From: Lycocorax pyrrhopterus obiensis
Taxonomy: Eukaryota; Chordata; Aves; Passeriformes; Paradisaeidae
DNA: 64,000 nucleotides
Assembly: GCA_014706295.1 (NCBI GenBank)
Contig: JACSVZ010000002.1
Location: forward strand, 19,638,494-19,702,493
Direction: 5' to 3'
Made by a program: the position numbers and the translations under genes. The notes beneath the pieces are model-generated. The model did no database searches, had not been told where the DNA came from, and was given only the letters and a program-made list of their open reading frames with translations. Of the stretch, positions 53,332-62,541 are shown piece after piece (the stretch's first letter is position 1; each line of letters opens with the position of its first letter).

Positions 53332-54686
53332 ATTTAAAAAATAAATGAAGAATACTTGCTATACTTGCTGTACTGGGATAATCAAGTTTATGGTATTGGC
53401 AACACATCTGTGTGTTCGTTTTTAGCTTTCCTCTACTATCCTATGATCTGTCAGAAAAAGGTTCTCAGCTACTTCCATTAAGTACAACACTCGGAGTGTG
53501 TGGAGTTTTGTGCTGATCTTATTAGCATCAAAGAAAGTGATAGACTTTACTGATATCATAAGGGCAGTCTATAAATGAAGAAAAATTTGATGACACCTAT
53601 TAAAACACTAGAACTATAATAACGAGTAACTGCTGTGTCACCTCTTAAAATGTGTTCTGCCAAATCATCTCACCTTAAACTCTAAAAGCAAGAGAGGCAG
53701 GAAGATAATCTTCATGAATTTCTATGACTATGTAAACACAATATTTTCCACACACTAAAATATTAATAAGTTTTAGGAGATCTTCCATTTTCCTAAGTCC
53801 CCAAAAATTTCACATTAATAAAATATTGATTTACAAAAGATAAAGAATAAAGGATAAAGAAAAGCAAGGCAAATAAAAGTGGTTTTTTCCCCCATCTATT
53901 GAAGTCAGTTAATAACTCCTGACTTTTAAATTTTTAAATTTTTTTGATAGACTACAATATAAATCAAACCGTGCACTTTAATTTACCTGAAAATAAGTAA
54001 AAATCAGTTGATTGCAAAAGAGTACTTAAAATCTGCAAATGAAACCATCAGAGGAGAAATAACTATTTTTAAGCTGGAATTCTGCTCTGTGAAAAGCAAG
54101 CATTGGGATATTTGGCTCTATGTAGCACTGCTTAAAACTGTTTTGTTCAGCTGCTAGTCATGCAAAGCGGCACTAGCAGTAGCTTGCATCGGAAACTCAA
54201 GCATGCAAGGACTGCATAACACAGGCTCCCTTTTACTGTAGGTGGTCAACTTGTTAGGTCCACTTTACAACCCTAAGGAATATTTTTATATTTGCACAAC
54301 TTTTGCCACCAAACTCACTTGAGCAGACATTTCATCAGTGGAAAATACAATAGTTAATAAGAATGAATGGCAAAGAGATTAAAGTAAGAAATTGGAAAGT
54401 TTTAAGTGGAAACAAGAAACTCATGAAGCAATAAAAATATTTTTCTGATTTACTAAGTAGATGACCCAGAGCTTAAACACATTTAATGTTAGAATTTAGA
54501 CAATCCTTACTGTATAATCTCACCTAGCACTGACATTAAAGAAGCCATTGTCACATGTTGTTGGCTCCAATATGGTTTTCTTTTCCAAGAAAGGCACTAG
54601 TTGAGGTTGGCCTAAGTGCAATGCATGTGTTTCTACACAACTGATATATTCCTCTCTCCAAGGAGTTTATAGAGCTGCCAAGGTAC

Positions 54687-54755
54687 CCTAAGTATGTACA
54701 GAACTAGAGTTAAAAATTGACAAGACACTTTGGGCTTGATGGCAATTCTTTCTCT
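54687..54755 (-). CDS. MALRD1: MALRD1-like gene, candidate MAM exon 4 (end of domain)
   Basis: The minus-strand acceptor CATTCTCTCTGTGGTCAG precedes AGAGAAAGAATTGCC, starting in phase 0 as the upstream MAM segment requires. It reads RERIAIKPKVSCQF and then a hydrophobic stretch. It aligns with the end of a MAM domain, where the family usually has R-G-x-I-A-L-D-D-I-x-(4-5)-C. The distance from 'ERG' in the previous exon to 'IAI' here equals the usual spacing. The two conserved aspartates are replaced by Lys-Pro, so the domain would be divergent. The downstream border is uncertain: the donor used here (AGG|GTACCT) is weak. Confidence 0.45.
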
Positions 54756-54952
54756 CTGACCACAGAGAGAATGAATATGGTTTTGGCTTTCATGTGGCTG
54801 CCCAGAGGGTGAGATAAGGCACAGTTTAGTTCAGCATAGTTAGGAAGCCATATGGTAATTTGTTATCTATGTCTGCTAATACAAAAGCACACATACAAAT
54901 AAAATATCAAGCATCCTGGTCAGTTAGTTTTCTCATCCTCAGGGAAACAATT

Positions 54953-56009
54953 TGTGGTGGGTGGACTCTGGCTGGATGCCAGGTGCACACCAAAGCCACT
55001 CTATCACTACACTCCACAACTGGACAGGGGAGAGAAAATATAACACAAAGGTTCACAAGTTGAGGTATGGGCAGGGAGAGATCACACACCAGTTACCATC
55101 AAGGGCAAAACTTGGGGAAGTTACTTGAATTTATTACCAATCAAAATCAGAGTAGGACAATGGGACATAAATGGGACATAAAAACACCTTTCCCAAACTC
55201 CACCCTCCTTCCCGGGCTCTTTCTCTTCCCACTCCAGTGGGGTAGGGAGATGGATAATGACCACATCATCAGTTCATTACAGGTTGTTTCTGACAGTGTT
55301 CAGGGAGAGAAGCCCTTCCTCTGCTCCACTGGGGGGTCCCTCCCATTGGAGACGATTCTCCACAACCTTCTCCAGCATAGGCTCCCATGTGCTACAGTTC
55401 TTCAGGAACTGCTCCAACATGGGTCCCTTTCTACAGGGTGCAGTCCTTCAAGGACAGGCTGCTCCGGAGTGGATCTCCCACAGGACCACAAGTGCTGCCA
55501 GGAATGCTGCTCCAGTGTAGAATTCCCATGGGATCACAACCTTCCTTCAGGCTTCCACCTACTCTGGTGTGGGTTTCTTCCATGGGCTGCAGATGGATCT
55601 GTTCATCCCCATGGACCTCCATGGGCTGCAGGTGCACAGCTGCCTTACCACAGTCTACACCATGGGCTGCAGGGGAATCTTAGCTCCGGCATCTGGAGCA
55701 CCTCCTGCCCTTCCTTCTCCACTGACCTGACTGCCTGCAGAATTGTTGCTCTCACATATTCTCACTCCTCTCTTCTCTGAGTGCAATTACATCCGTGCAA
55801 TAACATTTGTATTCCTCTTAAATATGTTATCACAGCAGTGCTACCACCTTCCCTGGTTGGCTCGGCCTTGGCCAGTGGTGGGTCCGTCTTGGAGCTGGCT
55901 GGCATTGCCTCTGTCAGACATGGGGGAATCTTCCAGCAGCTTTTCACAGAAGCCCCACCTGTAGGCGCCCTCCCAGCTACCAAAATCTGGTCACAGAAAC
56001 TCAAATACA
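54953..56009 (-). mobile_element. ERV solo LTR, copy B (near full length)
   Basis: A 1057-base LTR on the minus strand that starts TGTATTTGAG and ends CCACCCACCACA. Flanks are CAATT (54948-54952) and CAGTT (56010-56014), a 5-base target duplication with one mismatch. It contains a poly(A)-signal region (TTGGTAATAAATTC on the minus strand) about 190 bases before the 3' end. Its middle has degenerate repeats of the type CTGCAGCCCATGG and GTGGAGCAG. A 237-codon open frame lies inside it on the + strand but is antisense LTR sequence, not a gene. The 5-base duplication points to an ERVL-like family; the exact family is not identified. Confidence 0.78.
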
Positions 56010-56117
56010 CAGTTCATTTAAATTCAAACCTTTCTCACCTCCATCATTTAAAATCAAACAAACAAAACCTTAACCTCCTGTAGTTTACTGAATTCTGAAG
56101 CCTAGCTTGATGATTGA

Positions 56118-56930
56118 TGTTTCATTGGGTTTGCACGGCAAGGTTTCAGTATCTGCTGAGATGGGCTACTGGGGTGGCTTCTATGAAAAGCTGCCAGAAG
56201 CTCCCCCCACGTTCAACAGAGCCAATGCCAGCTGGCTGCAAGATGGACCCGGCACTGGCCAAGGCTGAGCACATAAGTGATGGTGGCTGCCCCTGTGATG
56301 AACTTACGGCAACCCTCATTCCTCATCCCCCTGTACTGCTGTAGGGGAGGGGGCAGAGAAAATGAGGAATCGCAAAATCAGTTAGGTTGGAAAAGACCTC
56401 TGAGATCATCAAGTCCAACCTATAACCCAACACCACCATTTCAACTAGACCATGGCACTAAGTGCACATCCAGTCTTTCCTTAAACATCTGGAGGGGCAC
56501 TGACTCCACCACCTCTGTGGGCAGGCAATCCCAATATCTAATCACTCCTTCTGTGAAGAATTTCATCCTAATTTCTATCCTAAAGCTCCCCTGGAACAGC
56601 TTAAGACTATGTTCTCTTGTCCTATTGCAGAGTTACCCTAGTTATCATGGAGTCGAGTCTGGGAAGAAGGGAGGGCTGGGGGCAAGGCATTTTAGAATCT
56701 AGTTTTTATTTCTCATTACCCTACTCATATTTGATTGGTAATAAATTAAAATAATTTCCCTAAGTCAAGTCTGGTTTGCCTGTGATGGTAATTGCTCAGT
56801 GACCTCTCCTGGTCCTTATCTCAATGCACAAACTTTTCATTATATTTTTCCTCCCCTGTCCAGCTGAGGCAGGGAGTGATAGAGTGGCTTTGGTGGGCAT
56901 CTGGCACCCAGCCAGGGTCAACCCACCACA
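56118..56930 (+). mobile_element. ERV solo LTR, copy C, interrupted by CR1
   Basis: A forward-strand relative of copies A and B: start TGTTTCATTGGGTTTGC, shared blocks CTATGAAAAGCTGCC, CCAGCTGGCTGCAAGATGG, GATTGGTAATAAATT and CCTGTCCAGCTGAGGCAGGG, and end CAACCCACCACA. Removing the CR1 at 56366-56640 restores collinearity with copy B around GGGAAGAAGGGAGGG. No clean target duplication was found (ATTGA left, AAAGT right). It lies start-to-start with copy B, 108 bases apart. Confidence 0.75.
56366..56640 (-). mobile_element. CR1 LINE fragment nested in LTR C
   Basis: A reverse-oriented CR1 3' end that starts with the tail AATCGCAAAATCAGTTAGG and continues TTGGAAAAGACCTCTGAG, ATCATCAAGTCCAACC, GTGAAGAATTTCATCC and CTTGTCCTATTGCAG. 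It is 5'-truncated at about 275 bases. Because LTR sequence resumes on both sides, the CR1 inserted after the LTR. Confidence 0.88.
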
Positions 56931-58501
56931 AAAGTTTATTCCTGCAGTAACTTTGGTGTTGAGATCCACACTGTAATTCTTGCATGAGCCACATTACCTT
57001 GATGTACTTTAGAGGACATTTCAAAATTCATTTACGTCTTACAATGCAATACGTATTTTTAAAGGAAAATATTTCCATACATTGAAAATATGACTTTCAC
57101 ACCAGATGCAGACAAAATTATTTTAGCTTAAAGGTATGTGTACCTTTTCCCCAAAGGACATACAAATGTCTGTGTGGGAACAGCACATAGTTACTGCTAC
57201 CCGCTTAGAGATGTTACCTAGTAGCTGATTAGAGCAATAGCAAACATGAAAAGCTCCTTCCAAGCACTGAGAAAAATCCTCAATGTTTGTATGTGTTTAA
57301 AATTAAAATGCATGGAGCTTTCCAGATCAGTCAACACTGCAAAACCTGGCAAGAAAAGTTCAAAAGTTCTTAATTTAGTAGAATTTGCTGCTTTTAGGAA
57401 ATCCCTTAGCCACCTAGCAACCACACAAAAGGTATAATTCTTGGAGACTTAAATTCTCACTGACTGAACAAGAGGGAAAATTGCAAACGTGCAGGATAGC
57501 TTGATGACATTGTGACACCAATGTGTCTAGTGGGTCAGACTGAGTAGGCCAAATGTCAGGACGTGGTTAGTACAGAATACACGATGTAAGTCTTTTCTAC
57601 ACGATTTACACAATAGCACAGATCCTCAAATACAGACCTCCACCACTCCCACCTTTCCTGACATCCTTGGCCCAGACCTATCTGTATCAGAGTACTCCTC
57701 ATTATTTTAGTCACACTTCAAAATTCTTATCAATGCGTTTCATGATATACGTGTTTTCCAAAAGCCTCCCTCACAGCTTTTATGACACATTCTGTTTTGT
57801 ATTAGGGGTATCCAACCAGCAGCCTCCAGCAGCCTCCTACAGAGAGGACTCTAACGCTGAGCTGATTGTCATTCTAGACAACAAAGTCTGATATGCAGAC
57901 GTGCAGGTGTAATCTTAGGGAGTGAAAATACTGGTTTTCATTCCAAGCACTGCTTCTTACTTTCACTTAAATCCAGGAAGACTGAATCTGAAAAGAGATT
58001 GTTACAAGCTAAGTAAGACTATATGAACCGAGACTTTTAAATTATTGTTTGACTTAATATAATCAAAAAAATGTAGAGTAATTTATGTGTCTATAAATAG
58101 ATTTATCCAGATGCTTTTAAAGTTCTGTGGACAAAAGACAACCACATGAATGTGAAGAAGGAGTGGCTGTAGCACAAGAATCTTTGCAATCCTTGTTTAT
58201 ACTTCCTCAATTGTTCCCTTTTTTCTCTCTTTTGAAAAGTATTTATTATTTTACTTCTATTCTTTCCTGTTTTGAACAAAATAGAACAAAAAATGTTTTG
58301 ATTTAAAACTTTCTATCCGTGTTTCCTACTCTTGAGCATCTGGTATTAGTAGGAGTAACCCTTCAGGGGACCCTCCATACTTTGGCAAACATCCAATATC
58401 CAACATTAATTAACATTCTCACATATAAAAATCTCTCATCACTCAAAATACATCCTCTCCTACACACACATACATTTCCCACATCCTAAGCTTTTCCTTA
58501 C

Positions 58502-58654
58502 TGAAGACAAACCTCTCTCCTGAATTTTAAATGTAATAAAGTCTACAGTTTTGGTGTACAAGTCATTCTGAGGTAAAGGTTCATTGGACTTAGTAATAAT
58601 AAAAATCCAGCTGTGGTTTCCTGCGCCTTGTAGTTTCCTCATTTTGCTTTGAAT
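58502..58654 (-). CDS. MALRD1: MALRD1-like gene, candidate MAM exon 3
   Basis: A 153-base (51-codon) open segment, phase 0 to phase 0. The minus-strand acceptor is TTCAATTCATTCTTTTAAAAG and the donor TCTTCA|GTAAGG. It contains KLQGAGNHSWIFIIT and later VDFITFKIQERGLSS. In MAM domains this region normally reads L-W-x-x-x-G-x-x-G-x-x-W, then a beta strand ending F-x-x-x-F-E-x-x-R-G. The order and spacing agree, but the motif is shortened (GNHSW) and Phe-Glu is Phe-Lys. It continues in frame into the 54755 segment and follows the 59728 segment. Confidence 0.48.
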
Positions 58655-59727
58655 CTTTTAAAAGAATGAATTGAAAATCAAAAGAGAAATATAGGATATT
58701 TATCAGAGAGGTTGAATGCTTTCAGCAGCTTAAGCATTGATGATCCAAGTGAGGAGAAGTTTTTTTGCATAATCATTATTATATGTCCAAGTAATTTTCA
58801 CTGTAGCTACAAAATTATACCCTTCTCAATAAGATTATAGTATCTTTAAATTAAAACATCAATTCTTTTGTTCAGACACTAAGTATGATTCTCTCTCTGA
58901 TCTTGAGAGTTGCAATGACTTTGATAATGTAGGAAAATCACCTTTTATAATGAAACATGCAGGTACTTTTATTCCCAAAGCTGTGTTAGCAACATTCAGC
59001 TCCAAAATTTTGCAAGAAAAGGTTGTACAAAATGTTCATCAAGTTCTTAAGTTTAGAAATTGTCCCAGAAATTCCTTGCTGATTTTCTTTACAGGTAAAA
59101 ATCTCCCCACTCAGCAAACATATCATTAAGAGGCAATTTGAAAATACGTAGTTCACAGTTTGTTTTCCAGAATGACTGGTGGACTATATTTAAAATAAGC
59201 ACTTCCACTGTGATTGCTCTTCAGATTCTGTCAATGGGTAATTCAAGAGAGACTTTTTCCATTTGTCACAGTAATATTTTACCTCAGGAAAATAGAGAAA
59301 GACTATAATCTACTTAGTTTGTTTCCAGTTTTAAAGATATATTGAACTTTGTTTTTCTGTACAAAAAAAAGACCAAAACCTAAGAGTTAAATGAGAAAGT
59401 CTGATTTACATTTGAATCAAGTGCTAGAGATTTCTAAAAAACATGATCAGAAACATTTGTTGTGAGACCATGCTTTGTTTCTATTCAGTTATATTTATTT
59501 ATTTGGCTCTAACATCTGGCTTTCAATTATGTGCAGTCAAATTTTAATAACAGTTACATAGAGACAACCTTGTTTTAGTTTTATAATAAAAAAACCAAAA
59601 AAAAGACAGATTCCTTCTGAAATAATTGGATTCAGCAATTAACTGATTCAGACCACTCACTTGACAGGATATCCCTACCTCACTGCAGAAGGTGGCAAAC
59701 TGCCCTATATATTCAATAAGGTTTGAC
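58655..59727 (-). other. Intron of the MALRD1-like gene
   Basis: About 1.1 kb of AT-rich unique sequence between two MAM segments. The presumed donor at its upstream end (TTG|GTCAAA) is non-consensus beyond GT, which weakens the exact border. Confidence 0.4.
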
Positions 59728-59837
59728 CAAGATAAATGTCAGTTGGAGGTTTTTTCTGTCATTTCTAGAAGCTACAAACTGCATGAAGCAGCTGGCTTCA
59801 GTGTGATACAGAGCTGACCTCAGGATCATACTGTTAT
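59728..59837 (-). CDS. MALRD1: MALRD1-like gene, candidate MAM exon 2
   Basis: A 110-base segment. The minus-strand acceptor TGCTCTTCTTCTTCCTCTGCAG is excellent. With the G from the previous exon it reads D-NSMILRSALYHTEASCFMQF-VASRNDRKN-LQLTFIL. This matches the core of a MAM domain: 'GDxAxLxSP', then a cysteine about nine residues later, C-x-L-x-F, and an alternating hydrophobic strand (L-x-V/L-x). Missing relative to the family are the proline after 'RS' and the aromatic pair after C-x-x-x-F. The donor is the weak point: TTG|GTCAAA. An in-frame stop follows after three more codons, so the exon must end about here if it is real. Confidence 0.5.
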
Positions 59838-61509
59838 CTGCAGAGGAAGAAGAAGAGCAAAACTTGAAGTAAAGTGCTTCTAAATACAAAAATAGCCAGT
59901 ATATGCCATTGATAATTTGCTCGATGGCAAGTTTCTCACTAGGTAAAACTGATTTGGCCAAATGTATTTACTTTGAAGTCACTTGGTACAAGTGGGGAAA
60001 ATATAAATGAAAAAAACCCCAACTTATTAAACAAATTTGACATATCTCTTTCTATATGGAGGAACAGTATTTCCTGAATTCTGATATATGAAGGATTCAA
60101 CAGATTTTCAATTTTTTTTTTGTGTTGTGAAATGGTCACTGAACATCCTATGAGCATGCAATCAGCATGAGAAGCAAAAGCTGTTTCATCCCAACTATAG
60201 CAAAATAGACCAAATGCTAAGGTTTTTGAATCTAAGTTTCTGTCGCATTGCACTATAATCCCCATGGGATTTTCCTTTGGAAAAGGTTATGAAGTTAGAA
60301 ACACGAAAAACTAAAAGGCAAGAGTATTGTTGTATCAAGCATCTTGATTTCATGAAACATTTCAAAATAAGAAAGGATCAAGTGTAAATAAAAAATAGTA
60401 TAATAAATAGAAACTTTAGGAAAGAGTTTCCTGTAGGCAAATCTTTAAAATGCATTTCCATCTACATATTGTACATTTTGTTTCATGACAAATTGTGCCT
60501 AATTTATTCTGGAGAACAGACATATTAACTTGGATCCCCATTCTTAATTTTACCCAACTCAGGTAACCTGAATTTATTATTTAATTTGCCCCAGCCTCAC
60601 TTTTCAAATGAGACTTCGGTAAAGGAAAGATATGAGAAAAACTCTTCTCTATGCTAGCTATGTATGTTTTTAGGTATGCCTTTGCTTCCCAAAAGCCAAA
60701 TCTTAGCATGACATTTGTTTTCAATGTCTCATCTTTTTGACTACTCATCACGGCTTTTGTTTTTATTCATGGTTGCATCCTTATTTCATTGCTCCTCTAT
60801 GTACAATTGATTTTCATGACTACAACGTTCCTGAGTAGGTGTATATGCTCAATATAGCTTCATCAATTTACCCATGTCCCATTTGTTCAGTAAATCTAAA
60901 AGAAAATTCTTAGGGAAGAAGTGAAATCAGTACCAGTTCGCTTTGTTTGAACAGTTAATAATCTGCAGTGAATCAGCAGCTGCTATGTCAGCAATTCTCC
61001 CTCTAAGGTGAGGATTTCTGAGAGCAGCAGGAGAAAATGTAGCTGAAATGGAAACTACCATGTTCTTTTATAAACTCTCTTTACTTATGGATTGGTGTTC
61101 CTACATTGTCAGTGTTTAGACTTCATATTTCCATCAAACCACATTCCAGATGCTTCCAAGCATTCCATTTTCTTAGGCTGGAATATTATTATCACTCAAT
61201 TTTCATGACATCCTGTGTGATATTAAAACAATCCTCCCACTTTTAGTTTTTAAAGATAACTACCACCATCAATCCTCAAAAGTTCAGTAACACAGTACAG
61301 GTAAGAGTAGATCTAAGGTCAAACATGTTTAGGAAAAAAACAAGATCAAACCTATGTTCCTCACTGAAATATTGTCCAGCGAGGATGCAGGATTTCCCTC
61401 CTTTGCCATATATGATACTTAACTGGAAAAGGCAGCAAACAGTCTACCAAGACATTATTTAAAGCTGCATGCCACTTTGCAGGGCTCCTCAAAAAATTAT
61501 CGTGCTTAC
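59838..61509 (-). other. Intron of the MALRD1-like gene
   Basis: About 1.7 kb between the first two MAM segments with donor CTTCTG|GTAAGC and acceptor CCTCTGCAG. It contains a 108-codon minus-strand open frame (59939-60265) without recognisable domain. No transposon is visible. Confidence 0.45.
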
Positions 61510-61542
61510 CAGAAGCTAGTATTTTGAAAACAAAACCAGATT
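61510..61542 (-). CDS. MALRD1: MALRD1-like gene, candidate MAM exon 1 (short)
   Basis: A 33-base segment on the minus strand between acceptor GAGACATTTTTTCAG and donor CTTCTG|GTAAGC. In phase 1 it reads SGFVFKILASG and leaves a G that joins AT of the next segment to give Asp, producing the 'SG-D-NSMILRS' sequence. This is where MAM domains have G-H-Y-x-x-x-(x)-S-S-x-x-G-D. The two other frames contain or approach stops. On its own the segment is too short to prove; its support is the join. The preceding exon (C-x-F-E...C-x-W part) is expected beyond it, possibly outside the window. Confidence 0.4.
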
Positions 61543-62246
61543 CTGAAAAAATGTCTCAACTACAAAAAATCCCCCTTTTTTCTTTAAATTTTGTGAAATA
61601 CTGCTTGCTATTGTACTACTCAGGATAAAATACTTTGTTTGCAATTTGAAACAGATAATTTGTGTTACAATAATAAGCTCGTTGTAAAAATGAGAAGGAA
61701 AGAAGCAAAAAATAGAGGACCAATTAATCTGTAGCTTTTTAAAAAAGAATAAGCAAGAATTCCCCTTCTCTGAATGAATTATCACAATTAATCACAATTA
61801 TCAATTGTTTTTCTAAAAAATAAAAGGGAAAGTAATCATCTTTACTTTTATCACATTAAATAAAAAACCAAAATAATCCAGTTTCTGTACTTTGGGCCAA
61901 ATCAGCATTTAGATACACAACTACAAAGATAGCCATAATTAATTATCTGTTTATAATGCCTCCTTGCAATTCCAGTCTCCACATCTCAGTTAGCTAGATG
62001 TTACATATTGAATGAATTTAAAAACTGTTTAATGAAGAATTATTTCTAATCTGTAATATGGCTGTTTAATTACAGTGCAGTGAATGCAATTACTTTTTTT
62101 TTTGCTAAAGGATAATTCTTATAGTTCAGACATTTGTAAAAGTGCTCTCATTATACTCTTTAGTACTAGTCAGTGTAACTTCTCTGAAATTTGGTTTATT
62201 ATGTTGAAAATATTTGTATAAAATAAAGGGAAAGTCAAGCATTGTA

Positions 62247-62279
62247 TTATGTCTTTTCCAACCCAAACAATTCTATTTT
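62247..62279 (+). mobile_element. CR1 LINE 3'-tail fragment
   Basis: TCTTTTCCAACCCAAACAAT followed by TCTATTTTT is the terminal piece of a CR1 element (consensus-like 'cccttccaacccaaaccattctatg'). It lies directly in front of a second CR1 copy in the same orientation. Confidence 0.6.
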
Positions 62280-62284
62280 TAGTA

Positions 62285-62541
62285 GGCCCTGCAGAAACAG
62301 GGCCAGGAATACATGTTTTAAAGTAAAGGAGAGGAGATTCAGACTAGATATAGGGAAGAAATTTTCTACAGCTAACTTTGTGAAATGGTGAAACATTGCC
62401 CAGAGATGCGGTAGATTCAAGGTCAGGCTGGATGGGGTTCTGAGCAACCTGATCTAACTGAAGATGAAACTACAAATTGCGGGGTGGTTGGACTAGATGA
62501 ACTTTACAGGTTCCTTCCAACCCAAACCATTTGATGATTCG
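62285..62541 (+). mobile_element. CR1 LINE copy
   Basis: A forward CR1 3' end. Blocks are GATTCAGACTAGATATAGGG, AAGAAATTTTCTACAG, ATTGCCCAGAGATGCGGTAG, GGTCAGGCTGGATGGGGTTC, GGGGTGGTTGGACTAGATGA and CTTCCAACCCAAACCATTTG, with a final GATGATTC tail. It lacks the part between GCGGTAGA and TCAAGGTC seen in the copy at 11784, so a small internal deletion is likely. Confidence 0.85.

Larger units (their letters stand above)
30895..54686 (-). other. Introns and unplaced exons of the MALRD1-like gene
   Basis: About 24 kb between the EGF-end exon and the MAM segments. LDLa exons and the first half of the EGF domain are expected here but could not be placed firmly; the best LDLa-like candidate is 47083-47176. 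The interval also holds a CR1 (50911-51378), an LTR (50070-50409), a T/G-rich tract (40246-40419), tandem repeats near 39800 and 47769, and a TATA-plus-donor arrangement on the + strand at 45725-45836. Much of the rest shows nothing recognisable. Confidence 0.5.
54756..58501 (-). other. Intron of the MALRD1-like gene, filled with retroelements
   Basis: About 3.7 kb, more than half of it made of two LTRs (54953-56009 and 56118-56930) and the CR1 nested in the second. The remaining 57.0-58.5 kb is unique sequence without a recognised feature. The upstream donor at 58501 is TCTTCA|GTAAGG. Confidence 0.5.

Noticed and set aside
55067..55780. 237-codon open frame on the + strand
   Set aside because: It lies entirely inside LTR copy B and is antisense to it; the pattern reflects the LTR's degenerate GGAGCAG-type repeats, not a gene.
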